In this document: one piece after another, positions 14,210 through 22,366 of the stretch
Layout of the letters: the number at the start of each line of letters is the position of its first letter
Position numbering within the stretch: position 1 is the stretch's first letter
Assembly (NCBI RefSeq): GCF_041601295.1
Contig: NZ_JBFIII010000048.1
Coordinates: 1-22,941 of the forward strand
Reading direction: 5' to 3'
Source: Immundisolibacter sp.
Lineage (GTDB): Bacteria; Pseudomonadota; Gammaproteobacteria; Immundisolibacterales; Immundisolibacteraceae
DNA length: 22,941 nucleotides
Notes under the pieces: generated by a model
Seen by the model: the letters and a program-made list of their open reading frames with translations, nothing else
What the model was told of the DNA's origin: nothing
The model's database searches: none
Position numbers and translations under genes: made by a program

Positions 14210-15301
14210 CTACACGTTGAAACGAAAGTGCACCACGTCGCCGTCCTTGACCAGATATTCCTTGCCTTCGAGGCGCCACTTGCCCGCCTCGCGGGCACCG
14301 GCTTCGCCGTTGCAGGCGATGAAGTCGTCGTAGGCAATCACTTCGGCGCGGATGAAGCCACGCTCAAAGTCCGTGTGGATGACCGCAGCGGCCTGCGGGG
14401 CGGTGGCGCCCTGGTGTACGGTCCAGGCACGCACTTCCTTTACGCCGGCCGTGAAATAGGTTTGCAGGCCCAGCAGGCGATAGCCGGCACGAATGACCCG
14501 GTCCAGGCCTGGCTCATCCAGGCCAAGATCGGTCAGGAAGTCACCCCGCGCGGCCGGGTCCAGCTGCGCCAGTTCAGCCTCGATGGCCGCGCTTACCGCC
14601 ACCACCTCGGCACCCTCGGCCCGCGCGTGCTGCTGCACACGGTCCAACAGGGGGTTGTCGGTGAAGCCATCCTCGGCGACGTTGGCGATGTACACGACCG
14701 GCTTGTCGGTGAGCAGGTGCAGCTCGTCCAGTGGCGCTGATTCATCCGCGGACAGGCGCAGGCTGCGCACCGGTTTTGCGGTATCCAGGCAGGCCCGTAC
14801 CCGCTCCAGCAAAGCCTGCTCGGCCAAGGCCGTCTTGTCGCCGGTCTTGGTGCGCTTGCCGACACGCTGCAGGGCGCGCTCGACCGTTTCCAGGTCGGCC
14901 AGCGCCAGCTCGGTATCAATGATCTCAATATCGCGCAGCGGATCGACGCCACCGGCCACGTGCACCACGTCGTCATCCTCGAAGCAGCGCACCACGTGGG
15001 CGATGGCCTCGGTCTCGCGGATGTTGGCCAGGAACTGGTTGCCCAGGCCCTCGCCCTTGGAAGCACCCGCCACCAGACCCGCGATGTCGACGAAGGTCAT
15101 GCTGGTCGGTACCACTTTTTGCGGTTTGACGATGGCCGCGAGCCGGTCAAGCCGCGGATCCGGCATGGCGACAATGCCGACGTGCGGATCAATGGTGCAG
15201 AACGGATAGTTCTCGGCCGCGATGTTCGCCTGCGTAAGGGCGTTGAAGAGCGTCGATTTGCCGACGTTCGGCAGGCCGACGATGCCGCAGCGAAAACCCA
15301 T
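14210..15301 (-). CDS. ychF: Redox-responsive ATPase/GTPase YchF (Obg-like)
   Basis: The 363-residue protein has the usual YchF length and layout: P-loop GLPNVGKS (9-16), DIAGLV (72-77) followed by GASKGEGLGNQFL, a coiled-coil middle region, a nucleotide-base region NVAE instead of NKxD (typical of the ATP-preferring YchF group), and a C-terminal TGS domain ending in VVHFRFNV. YchF binds ribosomes and affects translation and oxidative-stress responses. It follows pth in the same direction with a 26-base gap, as in Pseudomonas. The toxin-antitoxin locus lies immediately downstream. Confidence 0.97.
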   Translation of the reverse strand: MGFRCGIVGLPNVGKSTLFNALTQANIAAENYPFCTIDPHVGIVAMPDPRLDRLAAIVKPQKVVPTSMTFVDIAGLVAGASKGEGLGNQFLANIRETEAIAHVVRCFEDDDVVHVAGGVDPLRDIEIIDTELALADLETVERALQRVGKRTKTGDKTALAEQALLERVRACLDTAKPVRSLRLSADESAPLDELHLLTDKPVVYIANVAEDGFTDNPLLDRVQQHARAEGAEVVAVSAAIEAELAQLDPAARGDFLTDLGLDEPGLDRVIRAGYRLLGLQTYFTAGVKEVRAWTVHQGATAPQAAAVIHTDFERGFIRAEVIAYDDFIACNGEAGAREAGKWRLEGKEYLVKDGDVVHFRFNV

Positions 15302-15327
15302 GGCGCGATTCCTGGAACGAGAGCGAG

Positions 15328-15918
15328 TTAACAGGCGTCCGCGGGTGGCGGACGGGTATTGAGCAATTGCATTACCGGCGCTGTCTCACCGGCCAGCAGG
15401 CGCGGCAGCACGGCAAGTGCGCTGTCGATGGCGTCCTCGATGAGCCGCGCCTGATCAGCGGGTGGTGCCCCGAGCACGTAGGGCGTGACCAGTGCCGCGG
15501 CGCCGGGATGGCCGATACCGACCCGCAGGCGCAGGAACGCGGGCGAATTCAGCGCCCCGATGGTACTGCGCAGGCCATTGTGTCCACCGTGACCACCGCC
15601 GGATTTCAGGCGGATGTCGCCCGGTGCCAGGTCGAGTTCGTCATGCACGACCAGCACGTGTTCGGCCGGGATGCGGTAGTAGGCGGCCAGCGCCTGCACC
15701 GCGCGCCCGCTATCGTTCATGAAGGTCAGGGGCTTGAGCAGCCGCACGTCGCCGCGGCTGCGATGCAGGATGCCGATTTCACCGTGAAAGCGGCTGTCCG
15801 CCTTCAGGGCCAGGTGCTCGGACGACAGCAGGCGGTCCAGAAAGGCAAAGCCCGCGTTGTGCCGGGTGTTGGCATAACGCGGGCCCGGATTGCCCAGCCC
15901 TGCAATGAGTTCGATCAC
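15328..15918 (-). CDS. pth: Peptidyl-tRNA hydrolase
   Basis: The 196-residue enzyme cleaves peptidyl-tRNA dropped from ribosomes, recycling the tRNA. It shows the family N-terminus AGLGNPGPRYANTRHNAG with catalytic His20, the KPLTFMNDSG segment with Asn68, Asp93 in VVHDELDL, and GGGHGGHNGLRS. Length is normal. It lies 36 bases after rplY and just before ychF, the common rplY-pth-ychF order. Confidence 0.97.
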   Translation of the reverse strand: MIELIAGLGNPGPRYANTRHNAGFAFLDRLLSSEHLALKADSRFHGEIGILHRSRGDVRLLKPLTFMNDSGRAVQALAAYYRIPAEHVLVVHDELDLAPGDIRLKSGGGHGGHNGLRSTIGALNSPAFLRLRVGIGHPGAAALVTPYVLGAPPADQARLIEDAIDSALAVLPRLLAGETAPVMQLLNTRPPPADAC

Positions 15919-15954
15919 GACTGAATCCCGGCCCTGGGCAGGGCCGGGGCAGAT

Positions 15955-16605
15955 TCAGGCGTTCTCGTCATCGGTGGCCGCGGGGGCAGCACCCGGTTCC
16001 GCTTCCCCTGGTTCGGCTTCCTGCTTGCGTGGGGGATGGATGGCGACCACGGGCAGATCATGATCGTGGCCGAAGGCCAAGGCTGGAATGGTCACACCCG
16101 ACGGCAATATCAGGTCAGACAGATGCAGCGACTGATCAATTTCGAGGCCGCTGATGTCCACCGCGATGAATTCCGGCAAGTCCTTGGCCAGGCACTCGAT
16201 TTCCACTTCCGGCATCACGTGGGACACCACGCCGCCGCTCTGCTTGACACCAGGCGCGGTCTCCTCACCCAGGAAGTGCAAAGGCACGGTCATGCGCAGC
16301 TTGCGGTCGGCGCTCACGCGCAGGAAGTCCAGATGCATCACCTGCTGCTTGTAGGGATGCATCTGAACGTCACGCAGGATGACCTGTTCGCTGCGATCGC
16401 CCACATCAAGCGTCAACACATGGGAATGGAAGGCTTCCCGCTTCAGGTGGTGATAGATGTTGTTGTGATCCAGCGTGACTACGCTGTTGGCCTGCTCGCC
16501 ACCGTAGATGATCGCCGGCACTCGACCGGCGCGGCGCAGCCGGCGCGTCATCGCGGTGCCTAGGCCGCTGCGCGGCTCGGCAGTGATCTGAAACTCATTT
16601 TCCAT
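15955..16605 (-). CDS. rplY: 50S ribosomal protein bL25 (TL5/CTC form)
   Basis: The 216-residue protein is the long form of L25. An N-terminal 5S-rRNA-binding domain (about residues 1-93, with RRAGRVPAIIYG and MHLDFLRV) is followed by the TL5/CTC beta domain (about 94-190, with EVEIECLAKDLPEFI) and an acidic Ala/Glu/Pro tail. Many gammaproteobacteria have this long form, while E. coli has only the 94-residue domain. The frame is open 25 codons upstream, but the ATG at 16605 starts the conserved sequence. It follows prs with 122 bases between. Confidence 0.95.
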   Translation of the reverse strand: MENEFQITAEPRSGLGTAMTRRLRRAGRVPAIIYGGEQANSVVTLDHNNIYHHLKREAFHSHVLTLDVGDRSEQVILRDVQMHPYKQQVMHLDFLRVSADRKLRMTVPLHFLGEETAPGVKQSGGVVSHVMPEVEIECLAKDLPEFIAVDISGLEIDQSLHLSDLILPSGVTIPALAFGHDHDLPVVAIHPPRKQEAEPGEAEPGAAPAATDDENA

Positions 16606-16647
16606 GACCGGGACTCTATGATAAGGATGGAAGGCGCCACAGCCCCC

Positions 16648-16678
16648 GCAGCCGGGCCGGCCGGCCACGTACGGCTGC
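16648..16678. repeat. GC-rich hairpin between prs and rplY
   Basis: GCAGCCG (16648-16654) and CGGCTGC (16672-16678) enclose an alternating GGCC tract (GGCCGGCCGGCC). It lies in the 122-base prs-rplY gap. In the direction of transcription the T run precedes the stem rather than following it, so it is not a standard terminator. A leader structure for L25 expression is possible. Confidence 0.35.
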
Positions 16679-16727
16679 AAAAAACGGAACGCGAAATGGT
16701 ACTACAGGTCAGCCAGTGGGCGATCCC

Positions 16728-17681
16728 TCAACCCATAAGCAGCGTGCTGACCGAATCCTCGTCGCTGATGCGGCGCATGGTCTCGGCCAGTAGTTCGGCA
16801 ATGCTCAGCTGACGTATCCGCGGACAGGCCCTGGCCTCGTCGCGCAACGGCAGCGTATCGGTCACCACCAGTTCGTCCAGGCTGCTGTTCATGATGTTGT
16901 CCACCGCCTTGCCGGACAGCACCGGGTGCGTGACGTAGGCCACTACCCGAACGGCGCCGTTCTGCTTGAGGGCGTCGGCGGCCTTGCCCAGCGTGCCGGC
17001 GGTGTCGACCAGATCGTCGATCATGATGCAGGTCCGCCCATCGACGTCGCCGATGATGTTCATCACCTGCGACTGATTGGCGCGCGGCCGGCGTTTGTCG
17101 ATGATCGCTAGGTCGGCGTCATCGAGGTGTTTGGCCAGTGCCCGTGCCCGTACCACGCCGCCGACATCCGGCGACACCACCATCAGGTTGTCATAGCGGT
17201 GGCGCCAGACATCGCCCAGCAGCACCGGCGAGGCGTAAACGTTATCGATGGCAATGTCGTAAAAGCCCTGTATCTGGTCGGCATGCAGGTCCACGGTCAG
17301 CACGCGGTCGGTGCCGGCGGCGGCGATCATCTTGGCCACCACCTTGGCGGAGATTGGCACCCGCGCGCCCAGCATGCGCCGGTCCTGGCGCGAGTAGCCC
17401 ATGTACGGCATGACTGCCGTAATGCGTGACGCGGACGCCCGCCGCATGGCGTCGACCATGATCAGCAGCTCCATCAGGTTCTCGTCGGTGGGCACACCGG
17501 TGGACTGGACGATGAACACGTCCTTGCCACGCACGTTGTCGATCACCTCGACCTGCACCTCGCCATCGCTGAAGCGGCCCGCCACTACCTTGCCCAGGGG
17601 CTGGCCCAGGTAGTGGGCAATGGACGCCGCGAGCTTTGGGCAGGCCGTGCCCGAGAACACCATCATGCCGCCGTAGGCCAT
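16728..17681 (-). CDS. prs: Ribose-phosphate pyrophosphokinase
   Basis: The 317-residue enzyme makes phosphoribosyl pyrophosphate from ribose 5-phosphate and ATP for nucleotide, His and Trp synthesis. Diagnostic segments are GRFSDGEVQV (35-44), YSRQDRR (96-102), VDLHADQIQGF (130-140) with His133, KRRPRAN (196-202) and the PRPP loop IDDLVDTAGT (221-230). Sequence and length follow E. coli Prs closely, with a few additional residues at the N-terminus. The ATG at 17681 is preceded by AGGGGA. The gene follows tRNA-Gln by 33 bases and may share a transcript with ispE and the tRNA. Confidence 0.97.
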   Translation of the reverse strand: MAYGGMMVFSGTACPKLAASIAHYLGQPLGKVVAGRFSDGEVQVEVIDNVRGKDVFIVQSTGVPTDENLMELLIMVDAMRRASASRITAVMPYMGYSRQDRRMLGARVPISAKVVAKMIAAAGTDRVLTVDLHADQIQGFYDIAIDNVYASPVLLGDVWRHRYDNLMVVSPDVGGVVRARALAKHLDDADLAIIDKRRPRANQSQVMNIIGDVDGRTCIMIDDLVDTAGTLGKAADALKQNGAVRVVAYVTHPVLSGKAVDNIMNSSLDELVVTDTLPLRDEARACPRIRQLSIAELLAETMRRISDEDSVSTLLMG

Positions 17682-17714
17682 CGAGTCCCCTAATGAGTGA
17701 TGTGCTATGCAAAA

Positions 17715-17789
17715 TGGCTGGGGTGCCAGGATTCGAACCTGGGTATGCGGGAATCAAAATCCCGTGCCTTACCGCTTGGCGACACCCCA
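17715..17789 (-). tRNA. glnU: tRNA-Gln (UUG)
   Basis: The minus strand folds into a full cloverleaf of 75 bases with an encoded CCA. The acceptor stem is TGGGGTG/CACCCCA with discriminator G. The D arm is GCC/GGC, the anticodon stem CGGGA/TCCCG encloses TTTTGAT, and the T arm is CCAGG-TTCGAAT-CCTGG. The anticodon TTG (17755-17757) reads CAA/CAG. It sits between ispE and prs, as a tRNA-Gln gene does in other gammaproteobacteria. The gene symbol is assigned by analogy only. Confidence 0.97.
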
Positions 17790-17802
17790 CTAGAACTTGT
17801 GA

Positions 17803-18642
17803 TCAATCGTCCAGCAAAGGATGGTGATTCAAACCCTGGACCACCCAGCCGCGCCACGGCGCCGGTAGCAGGCTCAGGGTCCGGGCAGCCGACTCATAGC
17901 CTTCGAAACGGGCGAACAGGCAACCGCCGGTGCCGGACAGGTGCGCCTCACCAAACTCGCTGAGCCAACAATACGCCGCATCGATAACCGGATACAGGGC
18001 GCGGACTACGGCCAGGCAGTCGTTGCCGGAAAAACCGCTGCGATAAGCGGAAATTGTCACGGGCGCGCTATTACGTGTCAATTTCGGGTGTTTGAAAACG
18101 CTCGCCGTGGACACCGCCACGCCGGCGTCGACGATCAGATACCAGGGCTGATCGAGGTCAATCGGCGTCAGCCGCTCACCAACGCCTTCCGCCCACGCGG
18201 CGCGACCCATAACGAACACCGGCACATCGGCGCCGAGGGTCAGGCCGAGCGCTGCCAGCTGCGGGCGCGGCAGGTCCAGCCGCCACAGGCGGTTCAGCGC
18301 CAGCAACGTGGTCGCGGCGTCGGAACTGCCACCGCCCAGACCGCCGCCCATCGGAATGCGCTTGAGCAGACTGATGTCCGCCCCCAAACTGCACGCTGTG
18401 TGCGCCTTTAACGCCCGTGCGGCGCGCACACAAAGATCGTCGGCCGGCGCCACCCCGGGCAACGGATCGATGCGGCGCAGTTCACCGTCCCGGCGCACTG
18501 CACAGCGCAGCTCGTCATACAGATTTACAAACTGAAACACTGTCTGCAGGGAGTGGTAGCCGTCCGATCGGCGGCCCAGGATGCGCAGAAACAGATTGAG
18601 CTTGGCCGGTGCCGGCCATGACCGGCCCGCGTCAGGGAGCAT
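17803..18642 (-). CDS. ispE: 4-diphosphocytidyl-2-C-methyl-D-erythritol kinase
   Basis: The 279-residue GHMP-family kinase phosphorylates CDP-methylerythritol in the non-mevalonate isoprenoid pathway. It has the N-terminal WPAPAKLNLFL with Lys14, the ATP motif PMGGGLGGGSSDAA (97-110) and Asp139 in LGADVPVF, the expected catalytic pair, plus a C-terminal SGTGGCLFA loop. The start at 18642 is chosen because it sits in the end of lolB (the genes share 11 bases) and gives the family N-terminus. A longer frame upstream is antisense-like noise within lolB. Transcription continues to tRNA-Gln 13 bases downstream. Confidence 0.96.
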   Translation of the reverse strand: MLPDAGRSWPAPAKLNLFLRILGRRSDGYHSLQTVFQFVNLYDELRCAVRRDGELRRIDPLPGVAPADDLCVRAARALKAHTACSLGADISLLKRIPMGGGLGGGSSDAATTLLALNRLWRLDLPRPQLAALGLTLGADVPVFVMGRAAWAEGVGERLTPIDLDQPWYLIVDAGVAVSTASVFKHPKLTRNSAPVTISAYRSGFSGNDCLAVVRALYPVIDAAYCWLSEFGEAHLSGTGGCLFARFEGYESAARTLSLLPAPWRGWVVQGLNHHPLLDD

Positions 18643-19237
18643 GTTCTCCCGGCATCCAGCGCTTGATGGCCAGCCGCAGCTCAAAGTCACCCCGGTTCGC
18701 CCTCAGCTTGCTTGGCAGCACCCACGGCGGCACCGATTGATACTCCAGGTAGCGAATCTCCCAGCCGTCCTGGCGCAACAGGGCAAGCCGGTTGTCGGCG
18801 TCAAGTTGCCGGGTCTGCACCTCGCCCGGTGCTGGCCGGCCAAGTACCCAGTAACGCAGGCTGGCCATGGGCAAGGGCGTGTCCGGGAGGGCGTCGGCAA
18901 GCAGGACGTTGGCGTTAGCGGCTTCTATCGGCGGCAATTCCGAGCGCTCCAGCCGGGCGCCGCCGATGTTCTCGGTCAGGCGCAGCGCGCCGCGACCCAG
19001 TGCGCCATGCACGCGCAGATCAAAGCCGTCGCTGGCCTGCCACCAGCGCACGCTGCCGCTGGCGGACTCGCGCGGACTCTTGAGCGCCAGCCTGCCCTGC
19101 AGGCCCCAGGTATCGAGCAGGTCCAAAGCCGCCATGCGATCGGGCCACAGCGTGGCCGGCCCGGTGGGCACGCTGGGCCCGCGACCGGCACAGCCGGCCA
19201 GGGTGACCGCCAGCAGCAACGCTGCCCAGCGCATCAT
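18632..19237 (-). CDS. lolB: Outer-membrane lipoprotein LolB
   Basis: The 201-residue product begins with a lipoprotein signal peptide ending in the lipobox LAGC (the modified Cys is residue 16 from this start). It then follows the LolB pattern: WGLQGRLALKSPRESASGSVRW, later LRYWVLGRPAPGE, LEY, LPSKLRANRGDFELRLAI and W. LolB accepts lipoproteins from LolA and inserts them into the outer membrane, so the cell is diderm. The ATG at 19237 shares one base with the TPR-gene stop (TGATG). A GTG at 19240 is also possible. The order TPR-lolB-ispE supports the call. Confidence 0.93.
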   Translation of the reverse strand: MMRWAALLLAVTLAGCAGRGPSVPTGPATLWPDRMAALDLLDTWGLQGRLALKSPRESASGSVRWWQASDGFDLRVHGALGRGALRLTENIGGARLERSELPPIEAANANVLLADALPDTPLPMASLRYWVLGRPAPGEVQTRQLDADNRLALLRQDGWEIRYLEYQSVPPWVLPSKLRANRGDFELRLAIKRWMPGEHAP

Positions 19238-20979
19238 CACGGGGCGAGCTTGGTCTTCAGGCTGAGCAGGCGCGCGTCCTGCGGCGATTTGGCCAGGCCC
19301 TCGGCCAGTACCTTGCGCGCCTCATCGCCACGACCCAGCGCATGCAGCACCTCAGCCAGATGGGCATAGACCTCGGCGTCTGGCAGCTGGCTCAGCGCCC
19401 GCCGCAGATGGGTTTCGGCGCCAGCGAGATCACCCTTTCGGTAAAGCACCCAGCCCAGGCTGTCCAGGATGTACGGGTTGTCGGGTGACTGACTGAGCGC
19501 CCGGCTGATCAACTCGTGCGCCTCATCCAGGCGCTCGCCGTGGTCGGCCAGGGTATAGCCCCAGGCATTCAGCGCGTTGGCGTTCTTCGGATCAATCTCA
19601 AGGATGCGCCGAAGGTCACGCTCCATTTCCAGGCGCCGCTCGAGTTTTTCCAGCACCATTGATCGGGCAAACAGCAAGTCCAGATTGTCGGGGTTATCCT
19701 GCAGCGCGCTGTTGATCAGCGCCTCTGCCTGCTGCGCCCGGCTGCCGTCCACCAACAGGTCAATTTGCGCCAACAACAGGCGCATGCTCTCGCTTTCGTC
19801 AGCATCGCCGGCCTCACTGAGCAGTGCCAGGGCAGGGTCCAGTTGGCCCTGCGCCGCCAGCAGCTCGGCACGGCGCAGCAGGGCATCAGTGCGGTGTTCG
19901 CCCGCCATCACGCGGCCATACCAGGCCAACGCCTGCTGTGGCTGGCCGGCGTCGTCCGCCAGCTTGCCAAGATAAAAGTGCGCCTTGTCGGCCTGCTCGG
20001 CTTCACCGCTAAGTTTGAGCAAACGCTGACGTGCCACCTTGCGGTCGCCCATCTGACCGGCCAGCAGCGCCGCCGCCAGCTGCGCCTCGACGTTACCCGG
20101 CTCCTGCATGAGCACCGCCTCGAAGGCGGCCCTGGCCGCTGGATACTCCTTGCCGTCGACCAGCGCGCGAGCCAGTGCAAAACGTGCCGGAACATCCTTG
20201 GGATTCTTCTTCAGATAGCCCTTCAGCAACTCGGCGGCGGGCTGCCACTGGCCACTCTGGTGCAGGACCTGCGCACGCAACTTCAAGGCCTGTTCGGAGT
20301 CCGGCTGCAAGGCGAGCAACCGCGCCGAAGCGCTGTCGGCGCGTTGCGCCTGACCCAGCCCGGCGGCGGCCACGGTATAGGCAAACAAGGCTTCGACATC
20401 GTCGGGCCGGCTCTCCAGCAACTCGTCCAGCACACCAAACAGGGCCTCTGGCTCCACGTTCTGATTGAGCAGCCGGACCAGATTCAAGTAGTCCTGACGA
20501 TTCCGAAAGGGTTTTAGCGTCAGCAGTCGGCTCAGATGCACCCGAGCCGCATCGCGGTTGCCGCGTTGCAGTTCCAGACCGGCCAGCAGCTGCGCCGGAT
20601 CGGCATTGTTCGGCTCCAGTCTCTGCCAGGCTTCGGCCGCCACGATGGCCGACGGCGCGTCCTGTCCGTACAGTGCCGCCTGCACGGCGCGCCGGGCAAG
20701 ACCGGCGTGGCCGGCCTGAACAGCAGCGGCGGTATACTGGGCCGAAGCGTAGGCGTAGTCACCGCTGATAGCTGCCAGGTCGGCAACCAGCAAGGCAAAA
20801 ATCACCTCGTCACGGGCAACATCGCGCAGCGCGGGCGCCGGTGAGGACGTAGGCGGTACATGACTCACCGCGCAGCCGAGCAGGGTCAGCCCGGCGACCA
20901 GGCCGGCAAGAATCCTGAGCGAGTTTGTAAACCGCAATTCTGGACAGTTGCAGAACTTCCCAACCAAGCGAGTGCGCAT
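19237..20979 (-). CDS. TPR-repeat outer-membrane lipoprotein
   Basis: The 580-residue protein has a hydrophobic N-terminal segment ending in a lipobox LLGC (Cys36). The rest is almost entirely tetratricopeptide repeats, easily seen as repeated Ala/Leu-rich helix pairs, for example LGWVLYRKGDLAGAETHLRR and a final unit near ALGRGDEARKVLAEGLAKSP. TPR proteins serve as scaffolds. The orthologue by position in Pseudomonas (between hemA and lolB) is a TPR protein of unclear role. The signal peptide is long with the ATG at 20979, and a TTG start at residue 15 would give a more usual length. Neither has a clear ribosome site. It heads the leftward block lolB-ispE-tRNA-prs and diverges from hemA across 127 bases. 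Confidence 0.9.
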   Translation of the reverse strand: MRTRLVGKFCNCPELRFTNSLRILAGLVAGLTLLGCAVSHVPPTSSPAPALRDVARDEVIFALLVADLAAISGDYAYASAQYTAAAVQAGHAGLARRAVQAALYGQDAPSAIVAAEAWQRLEPNNADPAQLLAGLELQRGNRDAARVHLSRLLTLKPFRNRQDYLNLVRLLNQNVEPEALFGVLDELLESRPDDVEALFAYTVAAAGLGQAQRADSASARLLALQPDSEQALKLRAQVLHQSGQWQPAAELLKGYLKKNPKDVPARFALARALVDGKEYPAARAAFEAVLMQEPGNVEAQLAAALLAGQMGDRKVARQRLLKLSGEAEQADKAHFYLGKLADDAGQPQQALAWYGRVMAGEHRTDALLRRAELLAAQGQLDPALALLSEAGDADESESMRLLLAQIDLLVDGSRAQQAEALINSALQDNPDNLDLLFARSMVLEKLERRLEMERDLRRILEIDPKNANALNAWGYTLADHGERLDEAHELISRALSQSPDNPYILDSLGWVLYRKGDLAGAETHLRRALSQLPDAEVYAHLAEVLHALGRGDEARKVLAEGLAKSPQDARLLSLKTKLAP

Positions 20980-21018
20980 ACCGCGTAGGACCCAATGAAC
21001 GGGACTTCAGTTCCCGGC

Positions 21019-21059
21019 GCCCGCCTGGTGCGGGCTCGTACATGTTTGTTGGCTATTAT
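21019..21059. promoter_or_regulatory. Divergent TPR/hemA promoter region: hairpin and -10-like box
   Basis: In the 127-base space between the divergent genes, GCCCGC (21019-21024) and GCGGGC (21030-21035) form a 6-bp stem with loop CTGGT. TATTAT at 21054-21059 resembles a -10 box for hemA, 47 bases before its ATG, but no good -35 box is spaced correctly. The call rests mainly on position. Confidence 0.3.
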
Positions 21060-21106
21060 GCGCCCGCCGTCTGCCTGCGCTACCTGACCCGCCGGCCAGC
21101 CCTCCC

Positions 21107-22366
21107 ATGCAATTACTTGCTCTCGGCATCAATCATCACACCGCACCCATCGATGTGCGAGAGCGCGTGGCGATCCTGCCGGAGCGCCTGGAACCACAGC
21201 TGCGCTCGCTGCTGACTCAGCCGGACGTCGCCGAGGCCAGCCTGTTATCCACCTGCAACCGAACCGAGCTGGTGGTCGCCCTGAGGCAGCCGGAATCCGG
21301 CAGCGCGCTTGAGTGGTTCCGTGACGCCTGCCAGGGCTTGCGCCAACCGGTGGACCCTTACCTGGCCATCTTTCACGGACCTCTGGCGGCGCGTCACATG
21401 TTTCGCCTGGCCGGTGGACTCGATTCGCTGGTGGTCGGCGAGCCGCAGATCCTGGGCCAGCTGAAGGAATCCTACGACCTGGCCCACCGCGTGGGGGGCG
21501 TCGGCAAGTGGCTCGGTCGCGCCTACCAGCAAGCCTTTGCCGTCGCCAAGCGTATCCGCACCGATACCGCCATCGGCGCGAGTCCAGTGTCGGTGGCCTT
21601 CGCTGCGGTGACCCTCGCGCGGCAAATCTTCGGCGACCTTGGCGAGCACTCGGCGCTGATCATCGGCGCCGGCGACACCGCGGAGCTGACCCTGCGCCAC
21701 CTGCACGGCCAGGGTGTGAAGCGCATTACCATCGCCAATCGCACGCTCGCCCGCGCTCAGCAACTGGCAGCACCTTATGGCGCTCAGGCAGTGCCCCTGA
21801 CCGCGGTACCGTCGGTGCTGGAACGCGCCGACATCGTCCTGTCATCAACCAACAGTGAGCTGCCGATCCTCGGTAAAGGCACCATCGAAAGTGCCCTCAA
21901 GGCGCGGCGCCGCCGCCCGATGTTCCTGGTCGATCTGGCCGTGCCGCGCGACATCGAACCGGAGGTCGCCAGCCTGCGTGACGTGTACCTGTACACCGTG
22001 GACGACTTGCGTGGCGTGGTACAGGAAGGTCTGCAGTCGCGCCAGGCCGCGGTCGGCGAGGCCGAACGCATCGTCGACGCCCAGGTCGACGCCTACGTCG
22101 AGTGGTGCAACGCGCAGCAAGCGGTGCCGCTGGTCAAGGCGCTGCGCGGCGGCATGCTGCGCACGCGCGATGCGGAAATCGAACGCGCCCTGGCCGACCT
22201 GCGCCGTGGCCGCCCGCCCGAACAGGTGCTGCAACGCCTGGCGCACGACCTGACCAACAAACTTGCCCACGGCCCGTCGGTGCGGATCCGCCGTGCCGGC
22301 GAACAGGGCGACGCCGCCCTGCTGGAAGCCGCCCGCCGCCTGCTGGGCTTTGACGAGAGCCAATGA
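21107..22366 (+). CDS. hemA: Glutamyl-tRNA reductase
   Basis: The 419-residue enzyme reduces glutamyl-tRNA(Glu) to glutamate-1-semialdehyde, the first committed step of tetrapyrrole synthesis by the C5 route. It shows GINHHTAPIDVRER at the start, the nucleophile Cys50 in LLSTCNRTEL, GEPQILGQLK (111-120), the NADPH-binding IIGAGDTAEL (Gly187 onward), and a C-terminal helical dimerisation domain. Length equals the E. coli enzyme within a residue or two. The stop overlaps the prfA start by four bases (ATGA), indicating co-translation. I see no clear ribosome binding site at the ATG. Confidence 0.97.
   Translation: MQLLALGINHHTAPIDVRERVAILPERLEPQLRSLLTQPDVAEASLLSTCNRTELVVALRQPESGSALEWFRDACQGLRQPVDPYLAIFHGPLAARHMFRLAGGLDSLVVGEPQILGQLKESYDLAHRVGGVGKWLGRAYQQAFAVAKRIRTDTAIGASPVSVAFAAVTLARQIFGDLGEHSALIIGAGDTAELTLRHLHGQGVKRITIANRTLARAQQLAAPYGAQAVPLTAVPSVLERADIVLSSTNSELPILGKGTIESALKARRRRPMFLVDLAVPRDIEPEVASLRDVYLYTVDDLRGVVQEGLQSRQAAVGEAERIVDAQVDAYVEWCNAQQAVPLVKALRGGMLRTRDAEIERALADLRRGRPPEQVLQRLAHDLTNKLAHGPSVRIRRAGEQGDAALLEAARRLLGFDESQ

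Noticed and set aside
17636..17827. Small plus-strand frame with the peptide VPGFEPGYAG
   Set aside because: It is the antisense translation of the tRNA-Gln gene, a common annotation artefact.
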